Source of the DNA: Aureispira sp. CCB-QB1
GTDB lineage: Bacteria > Bacteroidota > Bacteroidia > Chitinophagales > Saprospiraceae
Direction: 5' to 3'
Length of the DNA: 64,000 nt
Assembly: GCF_000724545.1 (NCBI RefSeq)
Contig: NZ_JHBV01000014.1
Coordinates: 124,001-188,000, forward strand
A program made the position numbers and the translations under genes. The first letter of the stretch is position 1. Every line of letters starts with the position of its first letter. The notes beneath the pieces were generated by a model. That model ran no database searches and was not told the DNA's origin. It saw only the letters and a list, made by a program, of their open reading frames with translations. This document shows, in pieces, positions 33,708 through 42,291 of this stretch.

Positions 33708-36700
33708 TTATTCTTCCTCCTCTTCTAGAACACTAGGTTCAACAGCTCTAGGCGCTACTTTTTCTCCTTCCCAAAGCCATCTCCACCCTCTACGGAGGTT
33801 ATTAACAACGACCAACAATGGTGGCAGCATTAATAACATGATAAAGGTAGCGGACAATAATCCATAGGCTAAGGATACCGCCATAGGAATAACAAACTGT
33901 GCTTGCAAACTGGTTTCTAGAACAATAGGCAGCAGTCCAGCGACAGTCGTAACAGAAGTTAGTAAGATTGGGCGGAAGCGGGAAATACTAGCCTCATAAA
34001 CAGCATCCATAAAACTCAAACCATCTTTTAACAAACGGTTCATGGTACTCACCAAAACCAAACTATCGTTAATCACAACTCCTGCAACGGCCAATATACC
34101 AAAAAGAGACAACATACTGATTGGTAGATTGTGAATCCAGTGTCCTGTTACCACTCCAATAAAAGCAAATGGAATTAAGAGTAAAACTATTGCCGCTTGA
34201 AAGAACGAACGGAAAGTCAAAACCACTGTAAAAAAGACAAGTAACAAAATAACTGGCAACCAACGTTTCATGGAGGAGGTTGTATCACCTGCTCGTTCGC
34301 TCTGACCTTCATAAATAACCTGTACGCTAGGGTGTTTTGCCAAGATAGTTGGAACAATTTCATCTTTTGCTTCGTCAAAAATTTCTGTAGCCGAAGCATT
34401 GGGATCGTTCAAAGAAGCACTAACCTCCATTTTTGCTTGGTTATTGACGTGAGAAATCTTCAACGCCACTCGTTTTTGTTCTAGTTTGACCAGTTCTTTT
34501 AAAGGATACGTATTTTGCCCCACTCTAATTTTCATGTTGAGCAATTGACTGAACGATTCTCTTTCTTGGTTGGTGTATCGCAACCAGACCTTAACCTCAT
34601 CAGTGCCACGTTGCAATCGCTGCACTTCGTAACCAAAATAGCCTTGGCGAATTTGGCGAATGACGGTTGAAATATCAACGCCCAATGCACGAGCTTTAGG
34701 CAATAGTTCTATATGAAATTCTAGCCCTCCTTTTTGGTCGTTGTCTTCAACATTTTTGAGACGACTATCGGCTTCCAAAATCTCTTTGAATTCATCTTTT
34801 GCTTTGCGCAATTCCTCCATGTTTTCACCAACAAAACCGACTTGGATAGCAGCACCAAAAATAGATTTTTGCCCATAGGTTAAGCTTTCTGCTTCGTAGA
34901 CTTTTCCAACCTTATCACGCAGTTGATTTCCAAAATCAGAACTTAGCATATTTCTAGTTTCTCCATCTAACAGAGAAATAAACAAGCTTCCTTCGTTAGG
35001 GCTATTGCTAATAGAACGAGCAATTGACTGTACTAGCATTTGACCATCTTCTCGTTGAGCGGATAGTTCCGTGTTTAGTTTCCATGCCTCTTTTTCAATT
35101 TTTGTCAAAAGACCTTGAGTAACCTCTTCTGTTGTTCCTGCTGGTAATTTTAAGGCAACCACTACATTATCCTGATCTACATTAGGGAAGAAAGTAACTT
35201 TTACAATCCCTCCTTTTACTAAGTTACCGCATAGAACCAAGATAACAATGCCTACAGAAATAGAAATCATTTTGTTGTTGATACAAAAACGAAGGGTAGG
35301 ACCATAAACTTTGTCTTTTAGAAAGTCAAAAAATGCGGTACTGGTTTTTTCTAGAACGTTTTTCTTATTCCCATGCTCTAAATCTTTGGAATGCGCAACA
35401 TGTGCAGGCAAGATAAAGAAGCCCTCAATTAGAGAAAAGAGTAGGGTACAGATAACGACAAAGGCAATATTAGACATAAAGTCTCCCATTTGCCCTTCAA
35501 TCAAAAAGAAGAGCATAAAGAACCAACAAGTTGTAATAACAGCAGAGATAACAGAAGGCAAGACCTCCATTACACCTTCTATGGCGGCTTGTTTGGCAGG
35601 AATTCCTTTCTCGTATTTCTGGAAAATATTTTCAGCAATAACAACCCCATCGTCTACCAAAATACCAATAACTAAGATTAACCCAAATAGTGACAACATA
35701 TTGATGTTAACTGTAGAAAAAGGCATGATTATAAACATTCCTGCAATAGAAATAGGAATACTCAAGGCGACCCAAAAGGCAATTCTTGGTTTTAAAAACA
35801 AGCCTAATAGTAGCAATACCAAAACAAATCCAATCAATCCATTGTTGACCAATAACTCTGTACGTTGTTGAATACCAATACTTCCATCTCGAAGCAAAAA
35901 GGCTTCAACAATTGTGTTTTCGTTATTAAATTCTTCTATAAACTCTTTTGATTCGGTAGCCGTTGTAATAATATCCTCACTCAAACGACTCATCACCTGA
36001 ATTTTTACAGCAGGTTTGCCATTGTAAAATTCTCGTTGTGGAACATCTGCCCATTGGTTCTTAATATCAGCGATATCTTTTAGGAGAATATTGGTACCAC
36101 TAGAACTTGTTTGAATGATAATGTTTTCAAGTTGCTCGGCATAGTAGGCTTTATTTTCTGCACGAATCGTAATTTTAGTACTACCCATTTCTAGATTTCC
36201 TCCCGTCAATTCGACATTGGAACCTTGAACAGCACGGGCAACATCTTCAAATGTTAATTGATAAGCATCTAAAGCGTTTTCTCGAATAGCAATCTCGATT
36301 TCCTCGTCAGGATAGCCCGATACGATTACTTTAGAGATGTTCTTTTTTGCCAATAATTCTTGCTCTGCTCTTTCTGCAAACTCTTTGAGTGTTTTTAAAT
36401 CAACATCGCCACTAATCATAATATCTGCTGCGGCATCTGTTCGCTCTCTTTTGTAAATAACAGGCGTTTCGGCGTCATCAGGAAATGTATTGACTCGGTC
36501 AATCGCATTTTTGACATCGCTTAAGACATTTTCAATTTTGTAGTTGCTAAAAATTTCAACATTGACCGTTGATAAGTTTTCGATAGAGGTAGAACTAACT
36601 TTTTTGATCCCTTCTAATCCATCAATTTCTTCCTCTATTTTTATGGTAATTCCCTTTTCTACTTCAGTAGGAGAGGCACCAATATAAGTCGTTTCGATAA

Positions 36701-36839
36701 CGATTTCTCGACTTTCTACCCTAGGGAACTGGCTGCGTTGAATATTAATAGCAGAAAGCACTCCCAGTATACCAATCAAAAGCAGCAATACATCTGCTGT
36801 GATGTGGTATTTTATAAAATATTGTATTGCGTTTTTCAT
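33708..36839 (-). CDS. RND efflux pump permease (AcrB/MexB family)
   Basis: 1043 residues with 12 transmembrane helices and two large periplasmic loops (about residues 30-335 and 560-860). TM4 carries ILVDDGVVIAENIFQKYEKG with the proton-relay Asp pair (about 394-395). In TM10 the usual Lys of AcrB is replaced: the string reads GVVINDSLVLVSTMNRL. Such Asn-Asp variants occur in a large Bacteroidota clade of multidrug RND proteins, so the pump is likely active but with a different relay. The tail is very acidic (EEEEE). The start is 12 bases after the adaptor stop. Substrate unknown. Confidence 0.92.
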   Translation of the reverse strand: MKNAIQYFIKYHITADVLLLLIGILGVLSAINIQRSQFPRVESREIVIETTYIGASPTEVEKGITIKIEEEIDGLEGIKKVSSTSIENLSTVNVEIFSNYKIENVLSDVKNAIDRVNTFPDDAETPVIYKRERTDAAADIMISGDVDLKTLKEFAERAEQELLAKKNISKVIVSGYPDEEIEIAIRENALDAYQLTFEDVARAVQGSNVELTGGNLEMGSTKITIRAENKAYYAEQLENIIIQTSSSGTNILLKDIADIKNQWADVPQREFYNGKPAVKIQVMSRLSEDIITTATESKEFIEEFNNENTIVEAFLLRDGSIGIQQRTELLVNNGLIGFVLVLLLLGLFLKPRIAFWVALSIPISIAGMFIIMPFSTVNINMLSLFGLILVIGILVDDGVVIAENIFQKYEKGIPAKQAAIEGVMEVLPSVISAVITTCWFFMLFFLIEGQMGDFMSNIAFVVICTLLFSLIEGFFILPAHVAHSKDLEHGNKKNVLEKTSTAFFDFLKDKVYGPTLRFCINNKMISISVGIVILVLCGNLVKGGIVKVTFFPNVDQDNVVVALKLPAGTTEEVTQGLLTKIEKEAWKLNTELSAQREDGQMLVQSIARSISNSPNEGSLFISLLDGETRNMLSSDFGNQLRDKVGKVYEAESLTYGQKSIFGAAIQVGFVGENMEELRKAKDEFKEILEADSRLKNVEDNDQKGGLEFHIELLPKARALGVDISTVIRQIRQGYFGYEVQRLQRGTDEVKVWLRYTNQERESFSQLLNMKIRVGQNTYPLKELVKLEQKRVALKISHVNNQAKMEVSASLNDPNASATEIFDEAKDEIVPTILAKHPSVQVIYEGQSERAGDTTSSMKRWLPVILLLVFFTVVLTFRSFFQAAIVLLLIPFAFIGVVTGHWIHNLPISMLSLFGILAVAGVVINDSLVLVSTMNRLLKDGLSFMDAVYEASISRFRPILLTSVTTVAGLLPIVLETSLQAQFVIPMAVSLAYGLLSATFIMLLMLPPLLVVVNNLRRGWRWLWEGEKVAPRAVEPSVLEEEEE

Positions 36840-36851
36840 TTATGATTGATT

Positions 36852-37991
36852 TTACTGAATTACTTGGACAGGCATACCTTGGTAGGCACCTAAAACAGAT
36901 TGTGCCAATAACTCTGTCCCGTCTTCCACACCTCGAACGTACATTTGATTGTTGTCAACTTTCACCACTTCAATTTGTTGGAGGTCTAGTTTTCCCTCTT
37001 TGACAACATATACCTTATTATTATTGATAAGTAGCTTTCTAGGCAAGGCAACGACATTATCCAAAGACTTAGTTGTAATTTTTCCATTGAGAAACATGCC
37101 TTCGTTCAGTTGGCTGCTATTGATAGTGATAAAGACTTTTTGAGTTTGAGTCTTTTCTTCAATAGTTTTTCCAAAGCGATTGACCGTACCCGACCACGTT
37201 TCATTGGTTGCCTCCGAATAGAGGTTGACCTTATTTCCTTTTTTGAAAAACTGTACATCATACAGAGAAACGGTTGCTTCCAATTCGTAGCGAGAAGGGT
37301 GCGTTAGTTCCCCTAGTTTTTGACCACTACGAACCAATGCCCCCTCATACGTGGAAGCATTGCTAAGAACGCCATCAAAAGGAGCATAAATTTTGTATTT
37401 GGTCAACCGATATTCTTGACGTTTGATATTGATGTATTGATTTTCGATGTTACGACCTCCTATGTAAAGCTTTTCTCTAGCATTTTTGGTTTTTGGCAAT
37501 TCTTTGATAGGTTGTTTGAGATCAAAATTATCTACATAAGCTCGCCATGCTTCAAAATTTTCTGAATAGTCATTTTCCAAGTCAGGTAAAATGCTGATAA
37601 TAGAACTGTACAATTGACTTTTGGCAGCTTGGAGTTCTAATTGAGCTTCTGTATCGTCTAGCGTTAACATCAATTCTTTGGCTTTAAAGAAAATGCCTTC
37701 TCTAAACTCTTTCCCTGCTTTTTTTATGGTACCTGTAACCTCAGAGTATAAGTCAATTTTTTGGCGAGGAACAACTTTTCCACTTATAACGACTTCAGAT
37801 GAAAGGGTTTCATTGGCTGCCTTCATGGTATAAACATAATTTGTTTTAGCGGTAGCCATACCAGCAGATTCTGTATTGGTTTTCTTCGTTTTGTTAGCAC
37901 TTGAATTTCCAACTTGAGAGGCAAAGTAAACACCTCCAACAAGAATGACAAATCCAATAACAACACTAATTTTTCGAAATATTTTATTCAT
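36852..37991 (-). CDS. RND periplasmic adaptor (membrane fusion protein)
   Basis: 379 residues. An N-terminal membrane anchor (RKISVVIGFVILVGGVYFASQ) is followed by the biotinyl-lipoyl half motif GKVVPRQKIDLYSEVTGTIKK, a helical hairpin (about residues 110-190), the return motif IYAPFDGVLSNASTYEGALV and beta-barrel and membrane-proximal domains. It bridges the RND pump and the TolC-like channel. It is the first gene of the operon. Upstream bases 37992-38100 should hold the promoter, but no clear box is seen. Confidence 0.9.
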   Translation of the reverse strand: MNKIFRKISVVIGFVILVGGVYFASQVGNSSANKTKKTNTESAGMATAKTNYVYTMKAANETLSSEVVISGKVVPRQKIDLYSEVTGTIKKAGKEFREGIFFKAKELMLTLDDTEAQLELQAAKSQLYSSIISILPDLENDYSENFEAWRAYVDNFDLKQPIKELPKTKNAREKLYIGGRNIENQYINIKRQEYRLTKYKIYAPFDGVLSNASTYEGALVRSGQKLGELTHPSRYELEATVSLYDVQFFKKGNKVNLYSEATNETWSGTVNRFGKTIEEKTQTQKVFITINSSQLNEGMFLNGKITTKSLDNVVALPRKLLINNNKVYVVKEGKLDLQQIEVVKVDNNQMYVRGVEDGTELLAQSVLGAYQGMPVQVIQ

Positions 37992-38201
37992 GATTTATGT
38001 TCAATCTAAACGATTTGGTTATGGTTATAGTAATAGAGGTTGGGTTAGGTTTAGGATGAAACCTATATTTGTCCTTTAATGTTCACAAGTATAGACTAAA
38101 AAAATTATTTATTGTTTATTAGGACGACCAGTTTTCAATGAATGGTAAGATAACTTCAATAAAAGGAGGAGCAAATGTTGGTTGGGTAAGCCCAAAAATA
38201 A

Positions 38202-38231
38202 AAGTCACTCTGAACGAATCCAGAATGACTT
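38202..38231 (-). terminator. Terminator of ferredoxin gene
   Basis: Stem AAGTCATTCTG with CAGAGTGACTT (one G-U pair) and an 8-base loop on the minus strand, then a T-rich tail, 30 bases after the ferredoxin stop. Confidence 0.7.
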
Positions 38232-38261
38232 CTTTATAAAAAGGGGTAAAGCAATTGCAAA

Positions 38262-38609
38262 TTAAACGTGTAGAATCGCCTTTTTCTTTAGCAATCTTTC
38301 TTCTGATTCTACATGATTTTCGTCAGGAACACAACAATCAACAGGGCAAACTGCTGCACATTGTGGTTCTTCGTGAAAACCAACACATTCTGTACACTTA
38401 TCAGTTACGATATAGTAGAAATCTTCTTCAACCGGTGCATTCATTTTATGCGCATCTACTTCCTGTCCATCAACAAGTTGAAACATGCCCGTTGCACCTG
38501 TACCATCTGCATAAGCCCATTCTACGCCTCCATCATAGATGGCGTTGTTGGGGCATTCTGGTTCGCAAGCACCACAATTGATGCATTCATCAGTGATATA
38601 AATAGCCAT
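38262..38609 (-). CDS. Ferredoxin with two 4Fe-4S clusters
   Basis: 115 residues. Cluster I motif CINCGACEPECP (C-x2-C-x2-C-x3-CP) is near residue 10. Cluster II motif CTECVGFHEEPQCAAVCP has the long C-x2-C-x8-C-x3-CP spacing typical of the YfhL/Alvin-type ferredoxins. An insert of about 40 residues (DGGVEWAYADGTGAT and on) separates the two. It carries electrons at low potential in the cytoplasm. It is monocistronic with its own terminator; the partner enzyme is unknown. Confidence 0.92.
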   Translation of the reverse strand: MAIYITDECINCGACEPECPNNAIYDGGVEWAYADGTGATGMFQLVDGQEVDAHKMNAPVEEDFYYIVTDKCTECVGFHEEPQCAAVCPVDCCVPDENHVESEERLLKKKAILHV

Positions 38610-38847
38610 TATTAGAATATTATGGATAAGTGATTAAATAAGAATGCAAAACTAATTATAAAACGTCCAAAAAACAAGAAAAGTTGATACTTTCAAACTA
38701 TTTTTTACAGGAATAAGTGAATTCTTTTGACATCGAATAAAGAAATCAAACAACGTGTTTTTAGTGCTTTTTCAAAATATAGTGTATTGGTTTGTATATT
38801 GTGTGGTATTGAAGTGAAACAACCTTTTTGACTGAGATACAGTAGAC

Positions 38848-39855
38848 TTAGTTGTTGTCCAGAATATCTAAAACAGCCTCCACAATAGTCGCTTCATCGA
38901 GTTGATTCATGCAGTTGAAATGTCCTTTGGGGCATTGCGGGTGACCAATTTTGGAACAAGGGCGGCAAGTGAGCGTCGGCTGTTCTATGATGGTAAATTT
39001 AGGACCATTACTAGGCAAGTAAGGATACATGCCAAATTTGGGAACGGTATTGCCCCAAATAGAAACAATGGGACGCTTTAATGCAGCAGCAATGTGCATG
39101 AAACCCGTATCATGAGCAATAACTACTTTGGCTCGGTCTACAATAGATGCCGATTGATGTAAGTTGAATTGACCACAGGCATTGATCACCTGATTTCCTG
39201 CTGTTTCAATAATTTGGGCAGCTTCACGATCTCCTTTGCCGCCAATGAGAACAATTAGTTCTTTGGGGAGCATTTTGCAGATGGACTTAATTTTGGAAGC
39301 AGGCAGGCGTTTGGTGGCATGGGCAGCACCAATCACAAAGACAATAAAGGTCTGATCGGTTAAACGTTGGTCGAGTATTGTTAAATCAATGTAATCTTGA
39401 GGTGGAATGTGGTAATCTAAGCCCTTGTCATCGTTCTTAATATTTAATTCTCGAACGGTATCCAGATAACGATCTACAATATGAAGATGGGGCATTTTAT
39501 CTATCTTAAATTGCGTTAGCAGCCATTTCTGAAGATTTAATTTATTGAACGCTATGGTTTTGATCCCTAATTGGCGAGCAACATACCAAGATCTAAGATT
39601 TTTGTGTAAATCAATGAGTAGTGTGTACTGTTCTTTTTGTAGTGCTTTGACGACTTGTTTGAGAGGCTGTGTGTCTTTATCAAAGGTATGTACCTGATCA
39701 ATGTACGGATTGGCGTCGAGGATGGAAGCAAACGTCTTTTTGGTCAAAAAATGAATCTCAACGTTTGGTAACTGTGTTTTTAAACAGCGAACAACAGGAC
39801 TAGTTAGGACAATGTCGCCAATAGAGCTGAAACGAAGAAGAAGAATTTTTTGCAT
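38848..39855 (-). CDS. Glycosyltransferase family 9 (heptosyltransferase-like)
   Basis: 335 residues. The N-terminus ILLRFSSIGDIVLTSPVVRCL is the GT9 signature, and the C-terminal half has FVIGAAHATKRLPASKI, VIAHDTGFMHIAAALKRPIVSIWG and a Cys cluster (TCRPCSKIGHPQCPKGHFNC) near the end, as in many Bacteroidota members. GT9 enzymes add heptose or a related sugar from an ADP- or NDP-donor to the lipopolysaccharide core at the inner membrane. It is a stand-alone gene. Confidence 0.9.
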   Translation of the reverse strand: MQKILLLRFSSIGDIVLTSPVVRCLKTQLPNVEIHFLTKKTFASILDANPYIDQVHTFDKDTQPLKQVVKALQKEQYTLLIDLHKNLRSWYVARQLGIKTIAFNKLNLQKWLLTQFKIDKMPHLHIVDRYLDTVRELNIKNDDKGLDYHIPPQDYIDLTILDQRLTDQTFIVFVIGAAHATKRLPASKIKSICKMLPKELIVLIGGKGDREAAQIIETAGNQVINACGQFNLHQSASIVDRAKVVIAHDTGFMHIAAALKRPIVSIWGNTVPKFGMYPYLPSNGPKFTIIEQPTLTCRPCSKIGHPQCPKGHFNCMNQLDEATIVEAVLDILDNN

Positions 39856-40038
39856 TTTTTGGAACTTTGAATGAATGAATGAAGTTAATCTTTCGTTATA
39901 TATTTAACACCTAGTTGTGTTACCATTTCATGAGTGTTGAATAAGTAATTCCATATTATACGTATTTTGCTGCAGAAAAAAAATTACACAAAAAATAATA
40001 CAACCGAACGAAAAAGTTAACCTACTAATATACTTTGT
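39856..40038. other. Intergenic, nothing recognised
   Basis: A/T-rich sequence upstream of the GT9 gene that probably contains its promoter. Confidence 0.3.
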
Positions 40039-40155
40039 ATGATAATTAAAAAAGATGTACTTTTGCTTAGTAGTCTGCTTATTATTAGTTGTCAATTGTT
40101 AAGTACACACAAAGCAATACAATATATTTTTAATACAGACGAATGTTTTTTATGA
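40039..40155 (+). pseudogene. Truncated lipoprotein gene start
   Basis: 38 codons: a clean lipoprotein signal (MIIKKDVLLLSSLLIISC) and about 20 mature residues ending NTDECFL, then a stop. The length is far too short for a normal lipoprotein, and no continuation is seen in another frame before repeat R3b. I read it as the surviving 5' end of a decayed gene; a very small lipoprotein is the alternative. Confidence 0.35.
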
Positions 40156-40260
40156 ATTCAATATTTCCACACTCTCAATAAGAGGGGTAGGATAATGAGA
40201 GAAACTAAACCCAATTGGCTATTAATTAGTAGTAACGTAGCTAACTATTAGCTAATACAA

Positions 40261-40535
40261 TAGTTAGCTGCGCTGCTACTACGTGGTCGTTGAAAACTTT
40301 ATTAGTTTAGCTGCGCTGCTACTTCGTGGTACTTCGTGAGTGCTGCGCAGTTGATAATCAGTAAATTCCGCCTTTGTTGTGTTTTGTGTTAAAATTTTGA
40401 TTATCAAGTTAATATAAATGTGCTTTTTTATCTTTTTGGTAACTAAGTTTGCGATCTCACGAGCGCAGCGAGCTAAAAAAGTAAACAACTAAGCGATAGC
40501 GATCTCACGACCGCAGGGAGCTAATCAACGAACTA
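40261..40535. repeat. R3b largest mosaic repeat (275 bases)
   Basis: It runs from TAGTT, interrupted by M1 (40267-40286) inside the terminal repeat, to TCAACGAACTA. Then come a second M1 (40310-40329, TA on both sides), the hairpin core (TTGATAATCAGTAAATTC facing TTTTGATTATCAAG), M2 (40441-40475), a linker AAAAAAGTAAACAACTAAGC and another M2-type unit to 40523. Compared with R3a and R3c it shows at least three independent module insertions. It lies in the long gap between the GT9 gene and a T9SS protein gene. Confidence 0.75.
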
Positions 40536-40850
40536 CTATAATAATAACATTTCTTTTATGGATTTATTCCCCTTATAGAGTAGTATTTTATTTCACCTTA
40601 AACCACTGCCTGTTAAGTTATGCTGTTTTTTACAGAACAAGTTGATAAAGACTCCAAAATTTATACACTTATTTGATAGTAATTACTCAGATAATCGAAA
40701 AGTAGATTGATGATTTGTCTATAAATTACTGGATGTCATTGTAATAAAGTTCTTTTGTTTAGCTATTCTTAATAGATTCTTTTGTAAGAATATTAATATC
40801 AATACTTACAAAGTATCTATACCACAGACAGTGCGCTAAAATTCCCCAAT
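40536..40850. other. Intergenic, nothing recognised
   Basis: 315 A/T-rich bases before the T9SS protein gene. No clear promoter box, hairpin or short gene. Confidence 0.3.
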
Positions 40851-41963
40851 ATGCAATCCCAATTTTATATTCTAATTTTATTCCTAATGTATGTACAGTC
40901 GTCAAAAGCGCAAAGCTTTTTGAATGGCAGTTTTGAGAATACAACTTCAACAGGCTGTAATTATAATCTTAATAACACAGCTTTTAATGCACTAATGAGC
41001 GATGTTAATGCTTATGGAGCAGGAAATGAAACCGATATTATGGTAGCAGGCTGTTATGTGCCTACGATACCAGATGGTACTTATTGTATTGCTCTTGCTG
41101 CTCCTAATAGCGATGAATTAGCCATGGCACTCTCTACGCCTTTGGTAGCAGGAACAGCTTACACCTTTACGTTTTATGCCTATTCTGATATTCAATTTAG
41201 ACCACAAGGCAATGTTGAAATAGGAGCATCTACGGCAAACAATACGTTTGGTACGTTAATATATACAGGGATTACGGTGCCTAATACGTGGGTACAATAT
41301 ACCGTAAGTTTTGTCGCTCCGAATAATGCTACGCACATTACAATGAGGAATATCGCAGGGGCGACTCATTGGAACCGTTTAGATGCATTTGATTTTACAA
41401 CATTATTGCCCATACAAATGCAAGAATTTAATGCCAATCTAGTCGATCAAGTGGTAGAGTTGGATTGGCAAACAGAGCAAGAAAAAGATAGTGATTATTT
41501 TTTGGTAGAACATAGTTTAGATGGGTTAGAATGGACGGAATTAGGACGTGTGGCAGCAGCAGGAAATAGTACGAATCTAACTACCTATCAATTTGTAGAC
41601 AAACATCCTTTTGTTGGTGTTAATTATTATAGAATTAGAGAATATGACTATCAGGGAAATGCTATGGTTTCTGAAATGAAGGCAATTGATTATCAGATGA
41701 ATCAAAATGAAAGCATTCAAGTCTTCCCAAATCCAACCAGCAAGCAAATTACGGTAAGCTTATTGGCGTCAGAAATGGCTACAATCACTGTTGAAATATA
41801 CGATATGACAGGACGCAAGTTATTAGAAAAAGAGCATAGAACGATCTCTAAAGGATATCATCAAGAGACAGTAGATATGAGCGCCTTAGATGCTGGGGTT
41901 TACATGTTAAAGGTTACTAGCAATATGCTACGTTATCCTATGCAAAAAATTGTGAAGCAATAA
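40851..41963 (+). CDS. Secreted T9SS cargo protein with jelly-roll domain
   Basis: 370 residues. The signal peptide ends at SKAQS. Residues about 22-185 form a beta-sandwich that begins FLNGSFENTTSTGCNY and has YTFTFYAYSD and FVAPNNATHITMRNI strands, resembling carbohydrate-binding-like jelly rolls of Bacteroidota surface proteins. Residues about 190-275 form a fibronectin-like spacer (LDWQTEQEKDSDYFLVEHS, GVNYYRIREYDYQG). The last about 80 are a type A T9SS sorting domain (VFPNPTSKQITVSL, LDAGVYMLKVTS, QKIVKQ). It is exported by the type IX system; ligand unknown. Confidence 0.8.
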   Translation: MQSQFYILILFLMYVQSSKAQSFLNGSFENTTSTGCNYNLNNTAFNALMSDVNAYGAGNETDIMVAGCYVPTIPDGTYCIALAAPNSDELAMALSTPLVAGTAYTFTFYAYSDIQFRPQGNVEIGASTANNTFGTLIYTGITVPNTWVQYTVSFVAPNNATHITMRNIAGATHWNRLDAFDFTTLLPIQMQEFNANLVDQVVELDWQTEQEKDSDYFLVEHSLDGLEWTELGRVAAAGNSTNLTTYQFVDKHPFVGVNYYRIREYDYQGNAMVSEMKAIDYQMNQNESIQVFPNPTSKQITVSLLASEMATITVEIYDMTGRKLLEKEHRTISKGYHQETVDMSALDAGVYMLKVTSNMLRYPMQKIVKQ

Positions 41964-42010
41964 AAGCAATCTATTAACTAGCATTTAATAAAAGGTATTG
42001 GTAGTTAGTA

Positions 42011-42064
42011 CTTAGTTTTGTTACTCCCTTTGGTCGTGCGCTTGCTGCTGTTCCCACGAAGTAA
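42011..42064. repeat. Degenerate GC-rich module cluster
   Basis: TTACTCCCTTTGGTCGTGCG and a following GCTGCTG string resemble the inside of R4a (TTACTCCCTGCGGTCGTGAG). The ends are not recognisable, so this is a decayed or partial copy. Confidence 0.35.
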
Positions 42065-42075
42065 AGGATAAAAAT

Positions 42076-42133
42076 GCCTCAAGGTAATTGAACGGCAATC
42101 ATTGAGTTGTTTTTAGTTTAAAAATTTTGAGGC
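42076..42133 (+). terminator. Candidate terminator after T9SS protein gene
   Basis: GCCTCAA and TTGAGGC pair around a long loop, and the second arm is followed by a T-rich tail. It lies 110 bases after the stop. Confidence 0.4.
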
Positions 42134-42206
42134 GTTTTATTTGGTTAGCTCATTTGAATTGAAAAGTAAATGATTTATTTCCAATGATAAACTTATTTTA
42201 ATTTAT

Positions 42207-42214
42207 TACTTTTG
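42207..42214 (+). promoter_or_regulatory. Promoter -7 box for the gene at 42292
   Basis: TACTTTTG matches TAnnTTTG, 77 bases before the start codon. A -33 TTTG is not exact at the expected place. Confidence 0.4.
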
Positions 42215-42291
42215 TATAGTCAAAAAAATAAAGAAGAATGAGGTCCATACCAATTGTTGGGAAGGTAAGTTGTTGCTAGATAGGTTTTGTT

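Noticed and set aside
40261-40535. CRISPR array
   Set aside because: The repeats are not evenly spaced, spacers are shared between copies and units are nested, so the pattern does not fit CRISPR; no cas gene is present.
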